64,000 bases of DNA from Lucifuga dentata (GCA_014773175.1 VXCM01003229.1:39390-103389); one strand, 5' to 3'. Positions 1 through 12,736 are shown, counted from the first letter of the stretch. Numbers and translations: made by a program. Notes: generated by a model from the sequence alone, not told the origin.

Positions 1-246
1 ACAAAGAACGCTCCTTCACGCCACAGTCAACATTTTCTCACCTTTGTATGTAAGACTTAGTTATATGCACACCTACAACTGCTGCAAAGGCTGAATATCA
101 AATACAGTACGTCACACTGGGCTGTGGATTTATGTAATAGCCATTTCTTCCAAGTCGACTAATTGGAAAAAAAAAATTCAGACTAATCAGTAATGATAAA
201 GATAATGACTTGATATAATTGACTGTGCAGCAGGACACAATCACTG

Positions 247-371
247 TCTATTCTGCAGTATGTCCTTTTTTTTTTGTCCATTTCATGTTTTTGCCACCTT
301 GTCTTCTCNTCTATTCTGCAGTATGTCCTTTTTTTTTTGTCCATTTCATGTTTTTGCCACCTTGTCTTCTC
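247..371. repeat. 62-bp direct repeat around a single N (assembly artefact)
   Basis: Bases 247-308 and 310-371 are identical, separated by one N at 309. The copy includes the polypyrimidine tract of the phf5a acceptor. It is most likely one locus represented twice at an unmerged contig join. Confidence 0.85.
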
Positions 372-373
372 AG

Positions 374-835
374 GTGATGGAAAGTGTGTCATCTGTGATT
401 CCTATGTGAGACCGTGCACGCTGGTGCGCATCTGTGATGAGTGTAACTATGGCTCCTATCAGGGACGCTGTGTCATCTGTGGAGGGCCTGGTGTGTCTGA
501 TGCTTACTACTGTAAAGAGTGCACCATCCAGGAGAAAGATGTGAGTCTCCTCAAGCACACGCCACAGTTTTTGCTCTTTTGATGAGGCAGCATATAGAAA
601 TCTACGTAATAGAAGGCAGGGGGGGATGTTATATCCTACATTCAACTTTTAAGTTTCAGGTTTTGTTAAAGACAAACAAGCGGAGTTGTTCATTGACTAA
701 TTAGATCTAATTCTGTCAATCTTGTCTTTCTGTTTGTCGTCACAGAGAGATGGCTGTCCTAAGATTGTGAACTTGGGCAGCTCGAAAACAGATCTGTTTT
801 ATGAACGGAAGAAGTACGGCTTCAAGAAGAGGTGA
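374..835 (+). CDS. phf5a: PHD finger-like protein 5A, 3' part (partial gene)
   Basis: This small, extremely conserved zinc-binding subunit of the SF3b complex of the U2 snRNP helps hold the branch-point adenosine during pre-mRNA splicing in the nucleus. Two coding exons are visible: 374-540 and 746-835. The first starts after a TTCTCAG acceptor with two bases completing a Cys codon and encodes 55 residues containing repeated Cys-x-x-Cys knuckles (CVIC, CDEC, CVIC, CKEC). The second encodes the lysine-rich tail ending KKYGFKKR and stops with TGA. Both splice sites are GT-AG and the phases agree. The N-terminal exons (about 25 residues of a 110-residue family) lie left of the window. A single N within a 62-bp direct repeat lies just upstream of the first acceptor and looks like an assembly fault. 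tef follows in convergent orientation. Confidence 0.97.
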
Positions 836-900
836 AAACACCAAGCCGCAAAACTTTTTAGTTTTCAATTTTTCTTAAGAAACTCTTTTTTTTTTTTGTC

Positions 901-906
901 AATAAA
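901..906 (+). terminator. Polyadenylation signal of phf5a
   Basis: A canonical AATAAA lies 65 bases after the phf5a stop codon, preceded by T-rich sequence. It gives a very short 3'UTR. Confidence 0.75.
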
Positions 907-3506
907 GTCCTCTTTTATACACTGTTTTTGACTGCTTTGTTACAATGAAAGAGTAGATATTGTACACCTGTGGACATTAAAAAACTGAAACATTACTGAA
1001 TCTGACTTTTATACATAACAAGGTTTAACTTTGTCTTTTGAGGCCTCCTGTAAGATTTAATATGGTCTTCTAGATGAACTACTCTGTACTAAATCTTTTT
1101 TTTTTTTAAATCTGAGTTGGAGAGAACTCGACACAAGTAACTCTTTTTCAAGAAGACTTTAATACATGAAAGAAAAGGTAGCCACACAAAAATGCCAAGA
1201 TGCGCATTTACAGAAAAATACAAAGACAGAACAAGGAAGGAAGGTTAAAAACTATTCAGACCAAGCTGTCCCACTTGAAAGGCAGATGCAAGTTAGATTT
1301 TGTGAACTTTGTAAAAAATAAGTTAGAAAGCTCAACAGGATACTGAAATTATGTCTCAAAATGACAATTTACAGGCCACATTTACCGCTTTTTGTGCATC
1401 ATACTGCACAAGAATAGTGTAATGTTGACATCTCTCAGCCAATGATATGCAGAGAAACCGAATATTTCCAGATTAATTACTGGATATTAAGTTGAATCAA
1501 ACCCGACATTGTACTGATGTAGAAAGAACATTCTTGCAGGTTCTAAGTCGTGTCAGCTTGAATTTAAGAGGAATACTTGGAAACCCAAAAGAAAACTCCC
1601 TCAGGAATATCACTGAACAGGTACATTCTTGTAAAAAGTCACATCATCCAAGTTTGGAAGCACAGCAGCAAAAGAAAAACAGCCTTCCCTTTTTGTCAGA
1701 CGTAACAGAAAAATACATTTGGGGGTTTTCTCACTTGAATGGAAGAAGCTTTACTTGCTTTGTGGTGTTACGATATGCCCCCTGTACTCTGGCAGACTGC
1801 ATTGAAATGGCTCTAGAGGTAGAAGACACTTAAAGGTTTGGGGGTTCTTGTTCGTGAGAGACAACCCGCACTGAGACCGACTGATTTGTCAAAAGAAGTT
1901 TTTTAAAAAAAAAGAATAAAAACTGTAAAGGCTTTAAACATCCCACAAAGAAAGTCCAAAACTTCCAAACAACTAAGTAAACCTGGATAATAAAGTCTAG
2001 TTGAGAATGAATCCAAACAAATAAGTAGTTAACCTAAATTCACATTTACTCTGTCAAAACGTTTTTTTAAACACCCTTATGGTTACATTTCAAACCAAAA
2101 AACAGCTTCAAATGAAATGAAATATTTTAATTCAACAGGAAACAAAATAATTTCTGCTTTTAGAATGTTTATCAAAAAAATGATACAAGTTTTTCAGAAA
2201 ACTTACTCTACCTGGATTTGTATGTACATTTACACTAACTACATTTGTGAAATGGGCAAGTCTTTATCCTTCAAGGCTACAGCTATTTACATCCGTCAGC
2301 AGATTCTACAGCGACGCTTATTGACACAAATGGATGACGGAACAGAACGACCCGCGGAGCAAAGCTGACTCTTATTATTGACCAAGAGCAACAGTAACAC
2401 ACTTCACTCACAACATGTACACGTGTGCTGTAATGAGCGCGTGTTCATGAAGGGCAACGAACATGCTTCTGCTAAAATGCCTTTCCTGGCTTCTCACTGC
2501 TATCCCACTGAAGATGATGAAGTTACTGGAAATGTCTCAGAGTTTCACATGATTTGACACGAATAATAATAATAATATATGGGTTCCAAAAGACAGAATG
2601 TAAGCAGGTTTCATGATTAATTGAAATGTAGAAAGAAAATGTAAGAAATTTTGTCGCAAATCAATTTTTTCTACAGTACTGTGCTGCTAATGATGACTAA
2701 TCATCTAGTCCCAGTTACTGAAGTTTTTATGTGTCAAGTAACTAAGAAAAAAATAAAAAATCCCACCCAATAAACATCACAAATGATCTCTTTTAGCCAA
2801 AGGCAAACAAAACGTGACAACAGTGAACAAAGAGCTCACTATGAAAGCACTTGAATGTCATCTTACACATTCACATTAATGGTTAAATATGATCCTTAAA
2901 AATAAAAAACAATATTATGCAATCACATGCTATGGCAACACCAGTCATGCCCTCGCAAGTGATCTCCTCCTCCTCTTCATCCTTTTTTCTTCATCTGATC
3001 GATCTACTGTTTTCATGCATCGACCCAATGCTTTGATTTATTTATTGAGAAATAAATGAATAAATCAAATGTAGTCTATTGGTCTTCTGGGAGTCCACTT
3101 GAAAGAGAAGAGAAAAGGGAGGATGAATTACAAGAGGGAGGGTAACAAAAAGCAGAAACGTGACTGCATTACTCAGTGTGTGTGTGTGTGTTAAGAAACT
3201 CATGTAGAATATTCAGCAAAAAGGCTCGGTAAGGCCTGATGATGAGACTGAATCCCAAACTTATGGCTGATGGCTCAGGCTGCTCCTCTACATCTCGTGT
3301 GAGGTCACTTATTCTCCTTCCTCATCTTCCTCTCCTCTGTCTACTTCCTCTGTATGACTACAGCATGAAGGACTTTATATATCCTTCAGCACTGCTAACA
3401 ACCAGGACTGCTTCTTTAACCTGATTTGTAAAAATGAAGTGACTCATACTCTGCTACATGGAAGGCCAGTTATGGTTTCGTATGTTTTTGTTTTTTTTTT
3501 TGTCCC
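907..3506 (-). other. Convergent intergenic region and probable tef 3'UTR
   Basis: No coding sequence was recognised in this 2.6-kb AT-rich stretch between the phf5a end and the tef stop codon. On the minus strand it reads like a long 3'UTR: unique sequence, a GT repeat near 3177-3192, and several AATAAA-like hexamers around 3028-3065. The open frame at 1492-1833 has no domain or family resemblance. tob2, which I recall in this interval in human, is not present. Confidence 0.5.
1158..1163 (-). terminator. Candidate distal poly(A) signal of tef
   Basis: The minus strand reads ATTAAA followed by a T/G-rich stretch about 20 bases on. If used, tef would have a 2.35-kb 3'UTR. Other hexamers nearer the stop codon could serve instead. 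Confidence 0.35.
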
Positions 3507-6500
3507 TTACAGTGATCCGTATTTGGCTTCGTAGCAAGCCACGACGTTCTTGTAGCGGCTGCACTCCTTCCGTAGGTCGGCCACCTCTGTCCGCAGCGCC
3601 GTGTTCTCGCGCTCCAGGAAAGCCGCTCGGACGGTGATCTGGTTCTCCTTTAACCTGCGGGCGTCACGGGAGCGTTTGGCAGCCATGTTGTTCTTCTTCC
3701 TCCTCTGCCAGTATTTATCATCCTGGAGAGATGAGAGAAGGAAGCACCAGGGTTTAGAACTGAAAACACTGGATGGGTGGTGATAACCACATGCTGCCTT
3801 CACCTTTCAACTCCATGCATGTATCCTGACATGGTTAAAACTCAGGACAGCCAGCATTTCCTTTAACTATCAGCCACGTTACAGGTTATATCACCTTTAT
3901 ATTATATGAAAATTCTGATTCGATTCTGTAACATCACATGGTTACTTCCTATTGGTGCTAAAGATTAGAAGTTTGAAAACTAAAGACTCCTATAAGTTTG
4001 GTGTGCTGAATTCACTAAAAAAGGTGTAGGAGGTCTAGCAGCAGTACATGTTGTCTAAAGCACAAACAGGAAGTAACACTTGTAATGTCACAGTGGTAAT
4101 TTTCTCCGACATTACACATCTCCCTTCACTGCCACCAAAGCCCTTTTGTCTGTTTTCACATGCTGAATTCAAGAAAACGAATTTGAGGTGTAAAAGAAAA
4201 AAAAAAACCTTTAAAGAGCTGCCAACTCTTTTCATACAACTGTTGAATCCTATGGTGATCTAAATATTGTTTCAGAGACTTTTACAATCTTAAAATTATA
4301 TTTCTTACCGAGGAAACACTGAATCCTTGTCATTGCTGCCAAGAAAAGCTAAAAAAAAACAAAACAAAACAAAACCAAAAAATTGCTAGTGACTGCAGTG
4401 TAAAAATACAGATTTCAGCTTTCATACCTGAGTGAGTGAAAGCTACTTTAAAAAAAAAAAATCCATGGTACTACTTTATATCGGTGTCATCATTTTTTGA
4501 AATTTACTGCTTACATTAGCAGAGAAGATGATTTCTACAGGCTGCATATTCAGAAATGGAACAGTATCAAAAGTTCACGCTGGAACGTTGGCCCACATGT
4601 GACCCCAGCCAGCTATGTAAAACGGCAAACAGCCAGACTGCTCAGTGCGTAAACACAGAGTGAAAGGAAGGAAATGAGACATTCATTGAAAAAAAAATCT
4701 GTTGAGTCACCGTGAGTAGCCAGAACGGTTTGACTGTGACCTCAGCCACATATAGCCTGCCACAGTTTCATTTCATGTGATTTCATCTTTCCCTATTCTT
4801 ACATGCAGCAAGGACACAATTGCATCATTTCAACTGATGCAATATATATATATNCTTTCCCTATTCTTACATGCAGCAAGGACACAATTGCATCATTTCA
4901 ACTGATGCAATATATATATATATCTCTATATATAGAGATATATATATATATCTCTATATATAGATATATATATATCTCTCTATATATATAGATATATATA
5001 TCTCTCTCTATATATATAGATATATATACACATCAACGTGCATACTATTTGTTCAAATGCATGCAATTCAGTATTAGTGGAGGTAGATGAAGGTCTCGTT
5101 GCCTTGTCTCTCCCTTCATACCTTCTGTTCCTCAGGCACAAACACCTTCTTAGCCTTCTTGATCATCGGCTGGGGCTTCAGCTCGTCTTCAGAGAACTTG
5201 TGTTTGCGTGGATCAAACAGTTCACCTCCAGGAACGCTGGACAGCACCAGGTCGGTGGGATCTGGCTCGTAGTTGACGTCGACCTCGATATCGTCGGGGC
5301 TGATGGGCTCAGGAGTCGCCCTGTCCTTCTCTGTGGTCACCTCTGAGCAGACAGAGGAGAAGCATGTGAGCTGAAAGGTTAGGCAGCTAGGTCATGCCGA
5401 AGGTTGGCCAGCCAGCAGCACGAATCCACATTTGTCACACACATTATCAATTTAAAGGAGAATCTTTTCAATCATAACATTTATGACTTCGTTTTCAAAT
5501 TTTGCGAGGGAGAGATCAGCATTAAAGTTGTTTCCTTCAACCTGTAGGTGTTTCACAGTAGTTGCTGCCAGTTTCTATACTGACAAAAGTGTTACAACAT
5601 GAGTTTGTGTGTCATATGTCTGAATCAGAATGATAATAGTTCACATTCACATATCTCTAGAAGGAAATCATCTGATAAGGCAGATTGGTTTCCAAATGGA
5701 GGTTATTGAGGCAAAAATGTTCATTTCTTCTCCAAAACATAGTGATGCAATTTGAGAGCAACCAGACCAAATGCTGGTTTCTGGCCACGACTGACCCCTA
5801 AAGCTAGCTTCTCATAAATGTGATTAGCTGACAAACAGCCAGACATTATCTAAATGTTAAAACCAATCAAATGTATCTCGAAGGCAGTTTTCAGTAGGAC
5901 AAAAGGTGATTGTTGTCAAAATATTACTTGTTTCTTTAAAAAATAGTATTAACCTATTTGATACCTGTATTATTGTATAAAGACTCTTACAAAAATATAT
6001 ATCCAATAAGCCAATATGCACAGGCAGATGCTGGATATTAGTTTTGGCTTGTTTGGGTAGTATATACATGCTGGTTCAGCTCTAGATTCTTCCACATCTG
6101 TTGGGTTTTGATCAGCCGACCAAGCTGCATGTATAAAAATACCATCATCTGTCTGATCACTGCAGAAATGAAGAATCTTCCCCATGGTCAGCAGGTAGGT
6201 TAATTTACCTGAAAGCTCTGTACTGTTAACTACCCCCCACCTCTTTTAGTCCTCCTCTTACCTGCAGTAATATCAGCGATGATGTCAGACTCGCTCATGG
6301 TGATTGTGACCACTTCTTCCTCACATTTTTCCAGTTCCTGAATGGGCAACAGGGCCTCAGGGGCTGTACTCGCTGGCTTGGCAGCCTTCACAATCTGGGC
6401 AGATGGAGCAGCCTTGGTTTTTTTCTCCATCTTCGTGGCGTCCCCTTCCTTGCTGCTCTTCAGGGAGACCTCGTCAACCATAGTGGGGATGCCGTTCTCC

Positions 6501-9097
6501 AAGAGGAACTCCTCCAGGTCCATGTACTCCAGGTGGAAGTTCTCACCATCGTAGGGAATGGTCTTTTCCCAGATAGTGGGGGTCAGGGCGGCTGAGGGCC
6601 CCATCTCGCTCCCTCCATCACCTGCATCCTCAATATCAGCCAGGCCCAGCTTCTCCTTGTCCGTGTCTAAAAGACAGGAAGACATTTGGTCATATGCACC
6701 AGACTGAAGCTGAAACTGTCTAAACCACAATTTAGTTTTCACTGATGGGGTGAACTTATATGCCATAAGGAAGAAGCACAAGATAGTTTGTGCTTAAGTT
6801 TTAAATGTAAGTCAACAGGGAAACTAGCATGCATCCTGATTTAATAAAGAAAAAAGTGTTTCTCTTCCTGGCAAAATTATAGCAAAATGAAAAAACTCCA
6901 TTATTGCTGTTAAATCTGAAATTTCTATAATCCATGTTTTACATCTTAAATTCACTATAATACATCTACATAACAGGCCAGAAGTTTGAGGCCACCCCCA
7001 GATTAAAAAAAAAAAAAAAAAAAAAATCATCAATACGCTGTTTGTTTTACAATTTATTACACAGGAAATGACAAAAACATATAAAATAAATGTAACTAAT
7101 TAGTTTTCAAGAAAAATTAGTCAACAGTAGCACATGAGGTAGCCACTCTGGCTACAGAAATGATTATTAATGAAGGCATCAGTCTGTATTAGTGCAGCAC
7201 TCCTGCTGTGTTCCAACTCCCTGCTGATGTGTTTTAACATTCTATTCCTGCTGTCTGCCTTCTCCCACATCATTTTGGGATTAACTTGCTACACAGTCTT
7301 CTCATGCTAAATCTGGGGGTGGCCTCAAACTTCTGACCTGTAGTGTATTACATATTAAATTTATTATAATCCATGTTTTACATCTTAAATTCACTATAAT
7401 CCATTATTTCTTTGACCCAGCACCAAGAACATAATAAATGTTTTGCCCTTCACCAAAGCAAAAGCCAACTTTAAAGAGTTTAAATTTTTAATCCATACAA
7501 ACTTCCACAGCTTAAAGCCACCTACCTATCAGACCTACCTGGCTTTAGTAAGAGGGTTCTGTCTCCGCTACACCCGGCAACACAGTACACCATCTTTGCA
7601 GTAAACATTGCAGCTACTTAATGTTTGCTTTACTTCATCCAGCTCGTGAACAAACTGTTTCTCTGTCAGACTTATATTTTGAGGCTCATCTCATTTGCTA
7701 TTAAGTTATGCAGGGACAGCCCACACACAGAGGAAGTCTAGACACAGCAAAAAAATTAAAAGACCATACTGGTGATTTTGGATGTTTGAGCCCAATAAAT
7801 ACAACCCGCATACGTGTTACATTACTGCCAATCATTTTCCAAGAGATACAACTGGATCACTTGTTTCTTTAAAAAATCGTTTTGACCTATTAGATACCTG
7901 TGTTATTATACAAAGACTCTTATAAAAATGTATATCCTATAAGCCAATATACATAGGCAGATGCTGGATATTACTTTTTGGCTTATAAATACTAAAACTG
8001 TTTTTCCTACCTTCCAGACTGCCACTGGTTTTAGTTCATTCCAGTATGTTAGAAAAATAAACTTGTACAGTTTACACTTACATCAAAAATCTAACCTTTA
8101 AAAGTGGACCTTGAGACTTGAAACATGAGAGATAAGTTATCCATCAGCAAACAAGAGTCTATTACATTTCTTTAATGAAAGTTACTTAATTTAACCGGTC
8201 CAACATTAAGCTACATGGAAGAAAATGTATGTCTCCTCCAGGGAATTTAGAATCAGACGAAGACTGATTTTACTGAGAAATTAAAAGAGCAATGCCTGCT
8301 AAAACACTTACACAAAATTCTGCAATCATGTGTGTCATCAGGTGAAACACTGAATTTGTAATGTGGGTGTATCACCTGAACATTTGATTTTAAAAGGTTA
8401 GGGAATTTGGCAAAATGACATGAAAACTAAAACACGGTTTTTATGTTTTGGAAGATGGTTGCAGTAACATAATATTTATGCAGATAGCATTTGCTAGGCA
8501 TAAACATGCAAAATCACCGGTATGGTCCTTTAAACATACAAATTGCAGCTGAACTTCAGCTTTAAACCTTAACTGCTGACATATTTTCGACATAAAAGAA
8601 CATGTCGACTATCAAAAAGGGCTTAAATAACGCTAATTACCAGTATCAATATGAAGTCTGGCGAATATGACATAGCTAATCAATTTTAGCTAGCGTGTTT
8701 CTATTCCTAATTTGTAGAACACAATTACAACACTAATGCAACTCTGATAGAACATTGTAGCAGCAAATTATTGTTTATTGGGTAGACATATATATACACC
8801 ACCTGCTGTATTAGCTTCTTTTTTTTAATGTTTTTTTTTTTTTAAAGACTTTAACTCGTTTTATATCGATTTAGTTAACTGTCTCCCCTGCTTTCGGCTT
8901 TTTCCGGATAAACTCGGTCGCCTCTCTGGCGGCTCGATACTTCGACTCGTGCAGCTCGTGAATTTGCTGGACTCACCGTCGTCACCATCCAGTATGTTCG
9001 GCGGAGGCATTTCCATTATTTTCTTCAAAACCACCGGGATTGAACCCGGGGCCCCCGTGATCGAATCCACCGTGATCACAATTGGCTCCACCGACAT
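3507..9097 (-). CDS. tef: Thyrotroph embryonic factor, PAR-bZIP transcription factor
   Basis: TEF is a nuclear PAR-bZIP activator that binds D-boxes (TTAYGTAA) and relays circadian and light signals. Coding exons on the minus strand are 8977-9097, 6262-6666, 5122-5342 and 3507-3722. All are bounded by GT-AG sites with consistent phases (1, 1, 0), giving 320 residues. Exon 1 encodes the [15 protein letters not shown] segment typical of TEF alpha. Exon 2 holds the transactivation part with [20 protein letters not shown] and FLLENGIP. Exon 3 holds the proline- and acid-rich (PAR) domain, [21 protein letters not shown]. Exon 4 holds the basic region [19 protein letters not shown] and the leucine zipper, ending EAKYGSL. 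Length and order match the family. The alternative first exon lies 4.5 kb upstream. Which of the teleost tef duplicates (tefa or tefb) this is cannot be settled here. Confidence 0.96.
4787..4921. repeat. 67-bp direct repeat around a single N (assembly artefact)
   Basis: Bases 4787-4853 and 4855-4921 are the same sequence with N at 4854. It lies in a tef intron next to an unstable TA tract. Confidence 0.85.
4903..5032. repeat. TA / TATCTC low-complexity array
   Basis: About 130 bases made of TA runs interrupted by CTCT and GAGA form nested self-complementary units. They lie in the tef intron about 90 bases downstream of the exon-3 donor. Such arrays are prone to cruciforms and length polymorphism. 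Confidence 0.85.
5926..6050. repeat. 125-bp dispersed repeat, copy 1
   Basis: This stretch in the tef intron between exons 2 and 3 is closely similar, in the same orientation, to 7859-7984 in the preceding intron. Shared landmarks include ACTTGTTTCTTTAAAAAAT and GGCAGATGCTGGATATTA. Its family is not recognised. Confidence 0.7.
6967..7349. mobile_element. Tc1/mariner-like non-autonomous element, copy A
   Basis: The element is bounded by inverted ends carrying GGCCAGAAGTTTGAGGCCAC and its complement, close to the layout of fish Tc1 terminal repeats. It is about 380 bp with an A-run after the left end and no coding capacity. It lies in the tef intron upstream of exon 2. Longer relatives occur at 37928-38825 and 51819-52529. 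Confidence 0.7.
7757..8534. mobile_element. TTAA-flanked MITE, older subfamily, with internal insertion
   Basis: The left end reads TTAAAAGACCATACTGGTGA and the right end TATGGTCCTTTAA in inverted orientation. This copy has GAGCCCAAT where the young family has GAGCCTAAT, and it carries a 125-bp insert (7859-7984) related to 5926-6050. Confidence 0.65.
7859..7984. repeat. 125-bp dispersed repeat, copy 2, inside a MITE
   Basis: This copy resembles 5926-6050 with scattered substitutions. It interrupts the MITE at 7757-8534, so it arrived after the MITE or was acquired by it. Confidence 0.7.
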
Positions 9098-9480
9098 TAT
9101 TCCCCACTTGTTAGCTGTTTGTCACGCAGTAAGTCAGCAAACAAGCTTTGCAGTAATCCCCTTAGATCGATAACGTTACCCGGTTGGCTTCACAGGATCT
9201 CTCGTATGTTTTTAAACATAAAGTCCACTTAAAAATCCACGGCGAGCTTCAACGTATCACCACCTGCTCGCTGCGTGGCCTAATTTCTCTCAACAATTAG
9301 CTGCTCAAAGGTTTTGATATCCAGAACAAACTGCACATCATTGCGTTCATAGGTGGTATTCATCTCTACGTCACTAATGTATTTTTTTCTGTCGCTAAAG
9401 GGGCGGGGTTAATAGCGAGGAGCCAATGGGCGTCGCACGTCGCACTAAGCTGAAATCTCATTGGTTGGCCGTGTTGCGTC
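9098..9480 (-). promoter_or_regulatory. Proximal promoter and 5'UTR region of tef long form
   Basis: This CpG-containing region upstream of the exon-1 ATG holds a GC box (GGGGCGGGG near 9400), CCAAT elements in both orientations (about 9423 and 9461) and a TGACGTAG half-CRE near 9366. No TATA box is evident. The start of transcription is not defined. Confidence 0.5.
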
Positions 9481-12162
9481 TCTCCTCCAGTAGCAAACCT
9501 GTAAGGAAAGAAAACGTGCCACGAGATATTTTAAACATGTAGGAATAACGAGGTTTTTGAGGTGAACAGCACTTTCTGTTCATGTTCAGATTTTTTTTAC
9601 ACTTTTTTACACGGAGAAACACCAACAGGAATATTTAGGAGAATTCAGGAACTCGGTATAATTTAGATATAATAAGAAACCTATAATGTCACAGCACAAC
9701 CATCAGAAATAAATTTGTAATCATACAACCATTACAAATCTGTTAAATTACTTTATACATATTTATTTGGGCGCTTAAATGACCCTGAACAACAACATGC
9801 AGCTCAGGCTACATGTTGTTCTTCCACCCTCCCTTTGTCCTCCTTTTGCTGCACCAGCCCACTCCTCTCACATGTGAAAAACATGTGCAGTGCCCTCATT
9901 ACATATAGATCATGCAGGGAGGGCGGTGCTGCCTACGTGCAGCTAAAAACCATAGAAAGCAGCTCATGCTAAGGTTAAAGATCTGTTATATGAAAGTCTA
10001 TGAGAATAAACTGCATGTGCAATATCACTTTCCCATCAGCTACCAGTCTGTTTGTCATGAAGCAATTAAATAGCAAGGACAAAAACACTTCTCAGAGAAT
10101 AGATTAGACTTCACTGAAATGAAATATGAATTATACTCAGGAAAAAGTCTGCTATTTTCATTTTTTTTTCATTTCCTGAAGACAAGATGCACATGCATTT
10201 CATCCTCAGCTCAATCATCATCAGAGGGAGCAGAAAGCAAAACACAGCTGCATGGCAAGTACCGTACATCCTGTTTTCTTTCAGAGACAAATGAATTAAA
10301 AGAGACGTCATCCATGTCTTTCAAAACCTCCATTGCACGGAGTAATAGTTGTGTCAGTGAGGCTGTGTGTGTGTGTGTGTGGCACGTATGTTTATTGCAT
10401 GTGTCACACAGAATCTGTTTCTGTCACAACAGGACACAGAGGTTAAAGCCTTCAAGGTCAGGTACTGCGATTGCAGAGGGAGTTTCTGGAATAAAAATCC
10501 AGAAAAACCAAAAGCACTCATGTTTACAGTGAATATTTACATATGAACCATCCAGTTTATTTCTCCGTTGCCGTCCAAGCGAATCATATTCCACAAATCT
10601 AAACAAAATGTAAATATTTTCAAATTGTCTGATTTGGTCACATGGCTCTTCCTTTTTGCTGCACTGCTGTAATTACTTCTGAAAATATTAGTCTCAAGCT
10701 GTAATGAACAAAATCTTTCCAGTTCTCAAATACAACTACCAAAGCGTCATTACCGAAAAAAAATATATTTACTGACCTTGAGAACCATTTAACACCGTTA
10801 GACAATTTAATAACATAAATGACATGACACAAACTTCACCCATGACCCCATAATAACATGTATCTGTTTTTAAGTGTATATTATGTATGTGCAGGTGATT
10901 CAATACTGCAACCTACATGACGGAAGCAAAATATAATGAAAATTTATAGGAGCTGTTTCACAGACTGCAGAGATGGGAGGATGTGACATATGGTATTTAT
11001 ACACTTGAGATCACGTGTTTGTGTGGCCTAAGAGAAGGAGACAGAAAAATCCTCCCAGCCTGCAAACAGAGGTAAACACACACCACCTGACTTCATAAAA
11101 GATTTAACAGGCTAACAGTCTAGCTAGCTAGTTATCAGAACCATCAGCACATTATCATGGAAAACAAACATTTTCTACAGTCCAGTAGTCAGCCTTAACT
11201 TTCGGTGATTGTCAGAGGAATGATGACATGATGTGTAGCTGAAGGTAAAGATCTACTTTGGATTTGGCCAAAACAACGCAGAGAAGCCAGATGCAAGAGC
11301 GGCAACAGACAAGGATGGCTGCATGACAGCAAATTTGATCTGTGTGACTACAATGTCATTCCCCTGACTGGCAAAGTTAATAAAAAATGAATGAACTTCT
11401 CTGAAAGCAGGATTTGTTGTCAACATGACTGTGCAATTTAGAGCAGATCCCTCCAAAATGCAATTTGACCCATTATCTATTCAATTATAGGACCATGGAA
11501 AACTTCTTCTGAACAATTAAATATATATGTCAACATCATTTAAAGCATCTAAACATCAATAGAATCATACGGTGGTCATCAAATGTCTCCAAATTGCTTT
11601 TGTGTGACGTATGATTTAAAAATAGACTATATGAACTTAAAAGAGCCACATTAGCTCTGTCTCAGTGTAACCACATTATCTGCCTTGAATCTAAATAATC
11701 AAAACCAGGTTGACACAGATGGCAAACAGAGCAATCTAGTGATTTAATCATGAATCTACACAGCCTGCCAGCCTCTTTGCACACGCACAAGCACAACACA
11801 CATGCGCATGCACGCGCACACACACACACACACACACACATACCTGAACTACCACCCGTGACAGNCACATGCGCATGCACGCGCACACACACACACACAC
11901 ACACACACATACCTGAACTACCACCCGTGACAGATGAAAGCAGATGACATACAGATAAGCACAGAATTATCAGCGCATCACTAATTATTTACTGAGATTT
12001 GGTATAGGAAAAAATAAATAAATAAATAAAATTAAAGACAATAATATTTTTGCTTGTCCACTGTTGATAAAACTGTCCAAGTGTTCTCTTTTATCTGATT
12101 AACTTATTCCTGCAGTAAGATTTGTTTAAGGAAAAACAGCAAGTATAAGCTTTGCTAAGATG
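9481..12162 (-). other. tef long-isoform intron, non-coding
   Basis: This is intron sequence between the alternative exon at 13612 and exon 2 that also lies upstream of the proximal promoter. It holds GT/CA tracts near 10364-10381 and 11817-11909. No exon or gene was recognised. Confidence 0.6.
11799..11933. repeat. CA-rich direct repeat around a single N (assembly artefact)
   Basis: Bases 11799-11864 and 11866-11933 are the same sequence differing by one CA unit, with N at 11865. The unequal dinucleotide count suggests either two haplotypes or slippage at a microsatellite left unmerged. Confidence 0.8.
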
Positions 12163-12736
12163 TTAAAGGACCTTGCGGTCCATGCATGTTTGAGCCTAAT
12201 ATATGCAATTTTCATACATGTAACGTTACTAACAATCATTTCCCAAAGCATACTACTGGAACAGTGAATTAAAAATGTTTTTCCTACCTTCCATACCTCC
12301 ATTGGTTTCAGTTCTGCTATTAAAATCAACTTGTTGATACTTGAAATGTTCTTGGGATAGGTAATCCATCATCACCAACAAGACGTGTATTCAGGTTTTT
12401 TTTTTCTAAGTTATGTAATTTTAACATTTAAGCACAATAAAAAGTGCAGAGTGAATGTATGCCTCCACCAGGGAATATAGTCCCAAAAGAAGACCTGTGT
12501 TTATGGAAAAATTTAAAGGACCGTGACTTCATAAGGCTGCATAACTATTAGCAGGAGAAACATGGATTTTTAAGGTGGGTGTATCACTTGAATATTTGAT
12601 TTTGAAAGATTAAGAGATTTTGCAAAATATCAGGAAAGCTGAAATACGGTTTTATCCTTTGGGAAATGATTGTCAGTAATGTAACATGTATGAAAATTGA
12701 ACATATTAGGCTCAAACATGCAAACTGGTTCTTTAA
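12163..12736. mobile_element. TTAA-flanked MITE, copy 1
   Basis: A non-autonomous element of about 574 bp, with roughly 95-bp terminal inverted repeats beginning TTAAAGGACC and ending CTTTAA. It includes the family landmarks CATGTTTGAGCCTAATATAT and TGGGAAATGATTGTCAGTAA. It sits in the tef long intron and carries TTATGTAA at 12411-12418, a perfect PAR-bZIP D-box. It encodes no protein. Confidence 0.85.
12411..12418. promoter_or_regulatory. D-box (TTATGTAA) within a MITE in tef
   Basis: This is a perfect match to the PAR-bZIP/NFIL3 consensus TTAYGTAA. It lies between the two tef promoters, so TEF autoregulation is conceivable. That is inference from the motif alone. Confidence 0.4.

Noticed and set aside
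1492..1833. Open frame as possible tob2 or novel gene
   Set aside because: The translation has no BTG/Tob domain signature or other recognisable motif, and it lies in probable tef 3'UTR.
4803..4991. Open frame in the TA array
   Set aside because: Low-complexity repeat translation crossing an assembly join.
11750..11947. Coding potential in CA-repeat frames
   Set aside because: Pure microsatellite translation, duplicated around an N.
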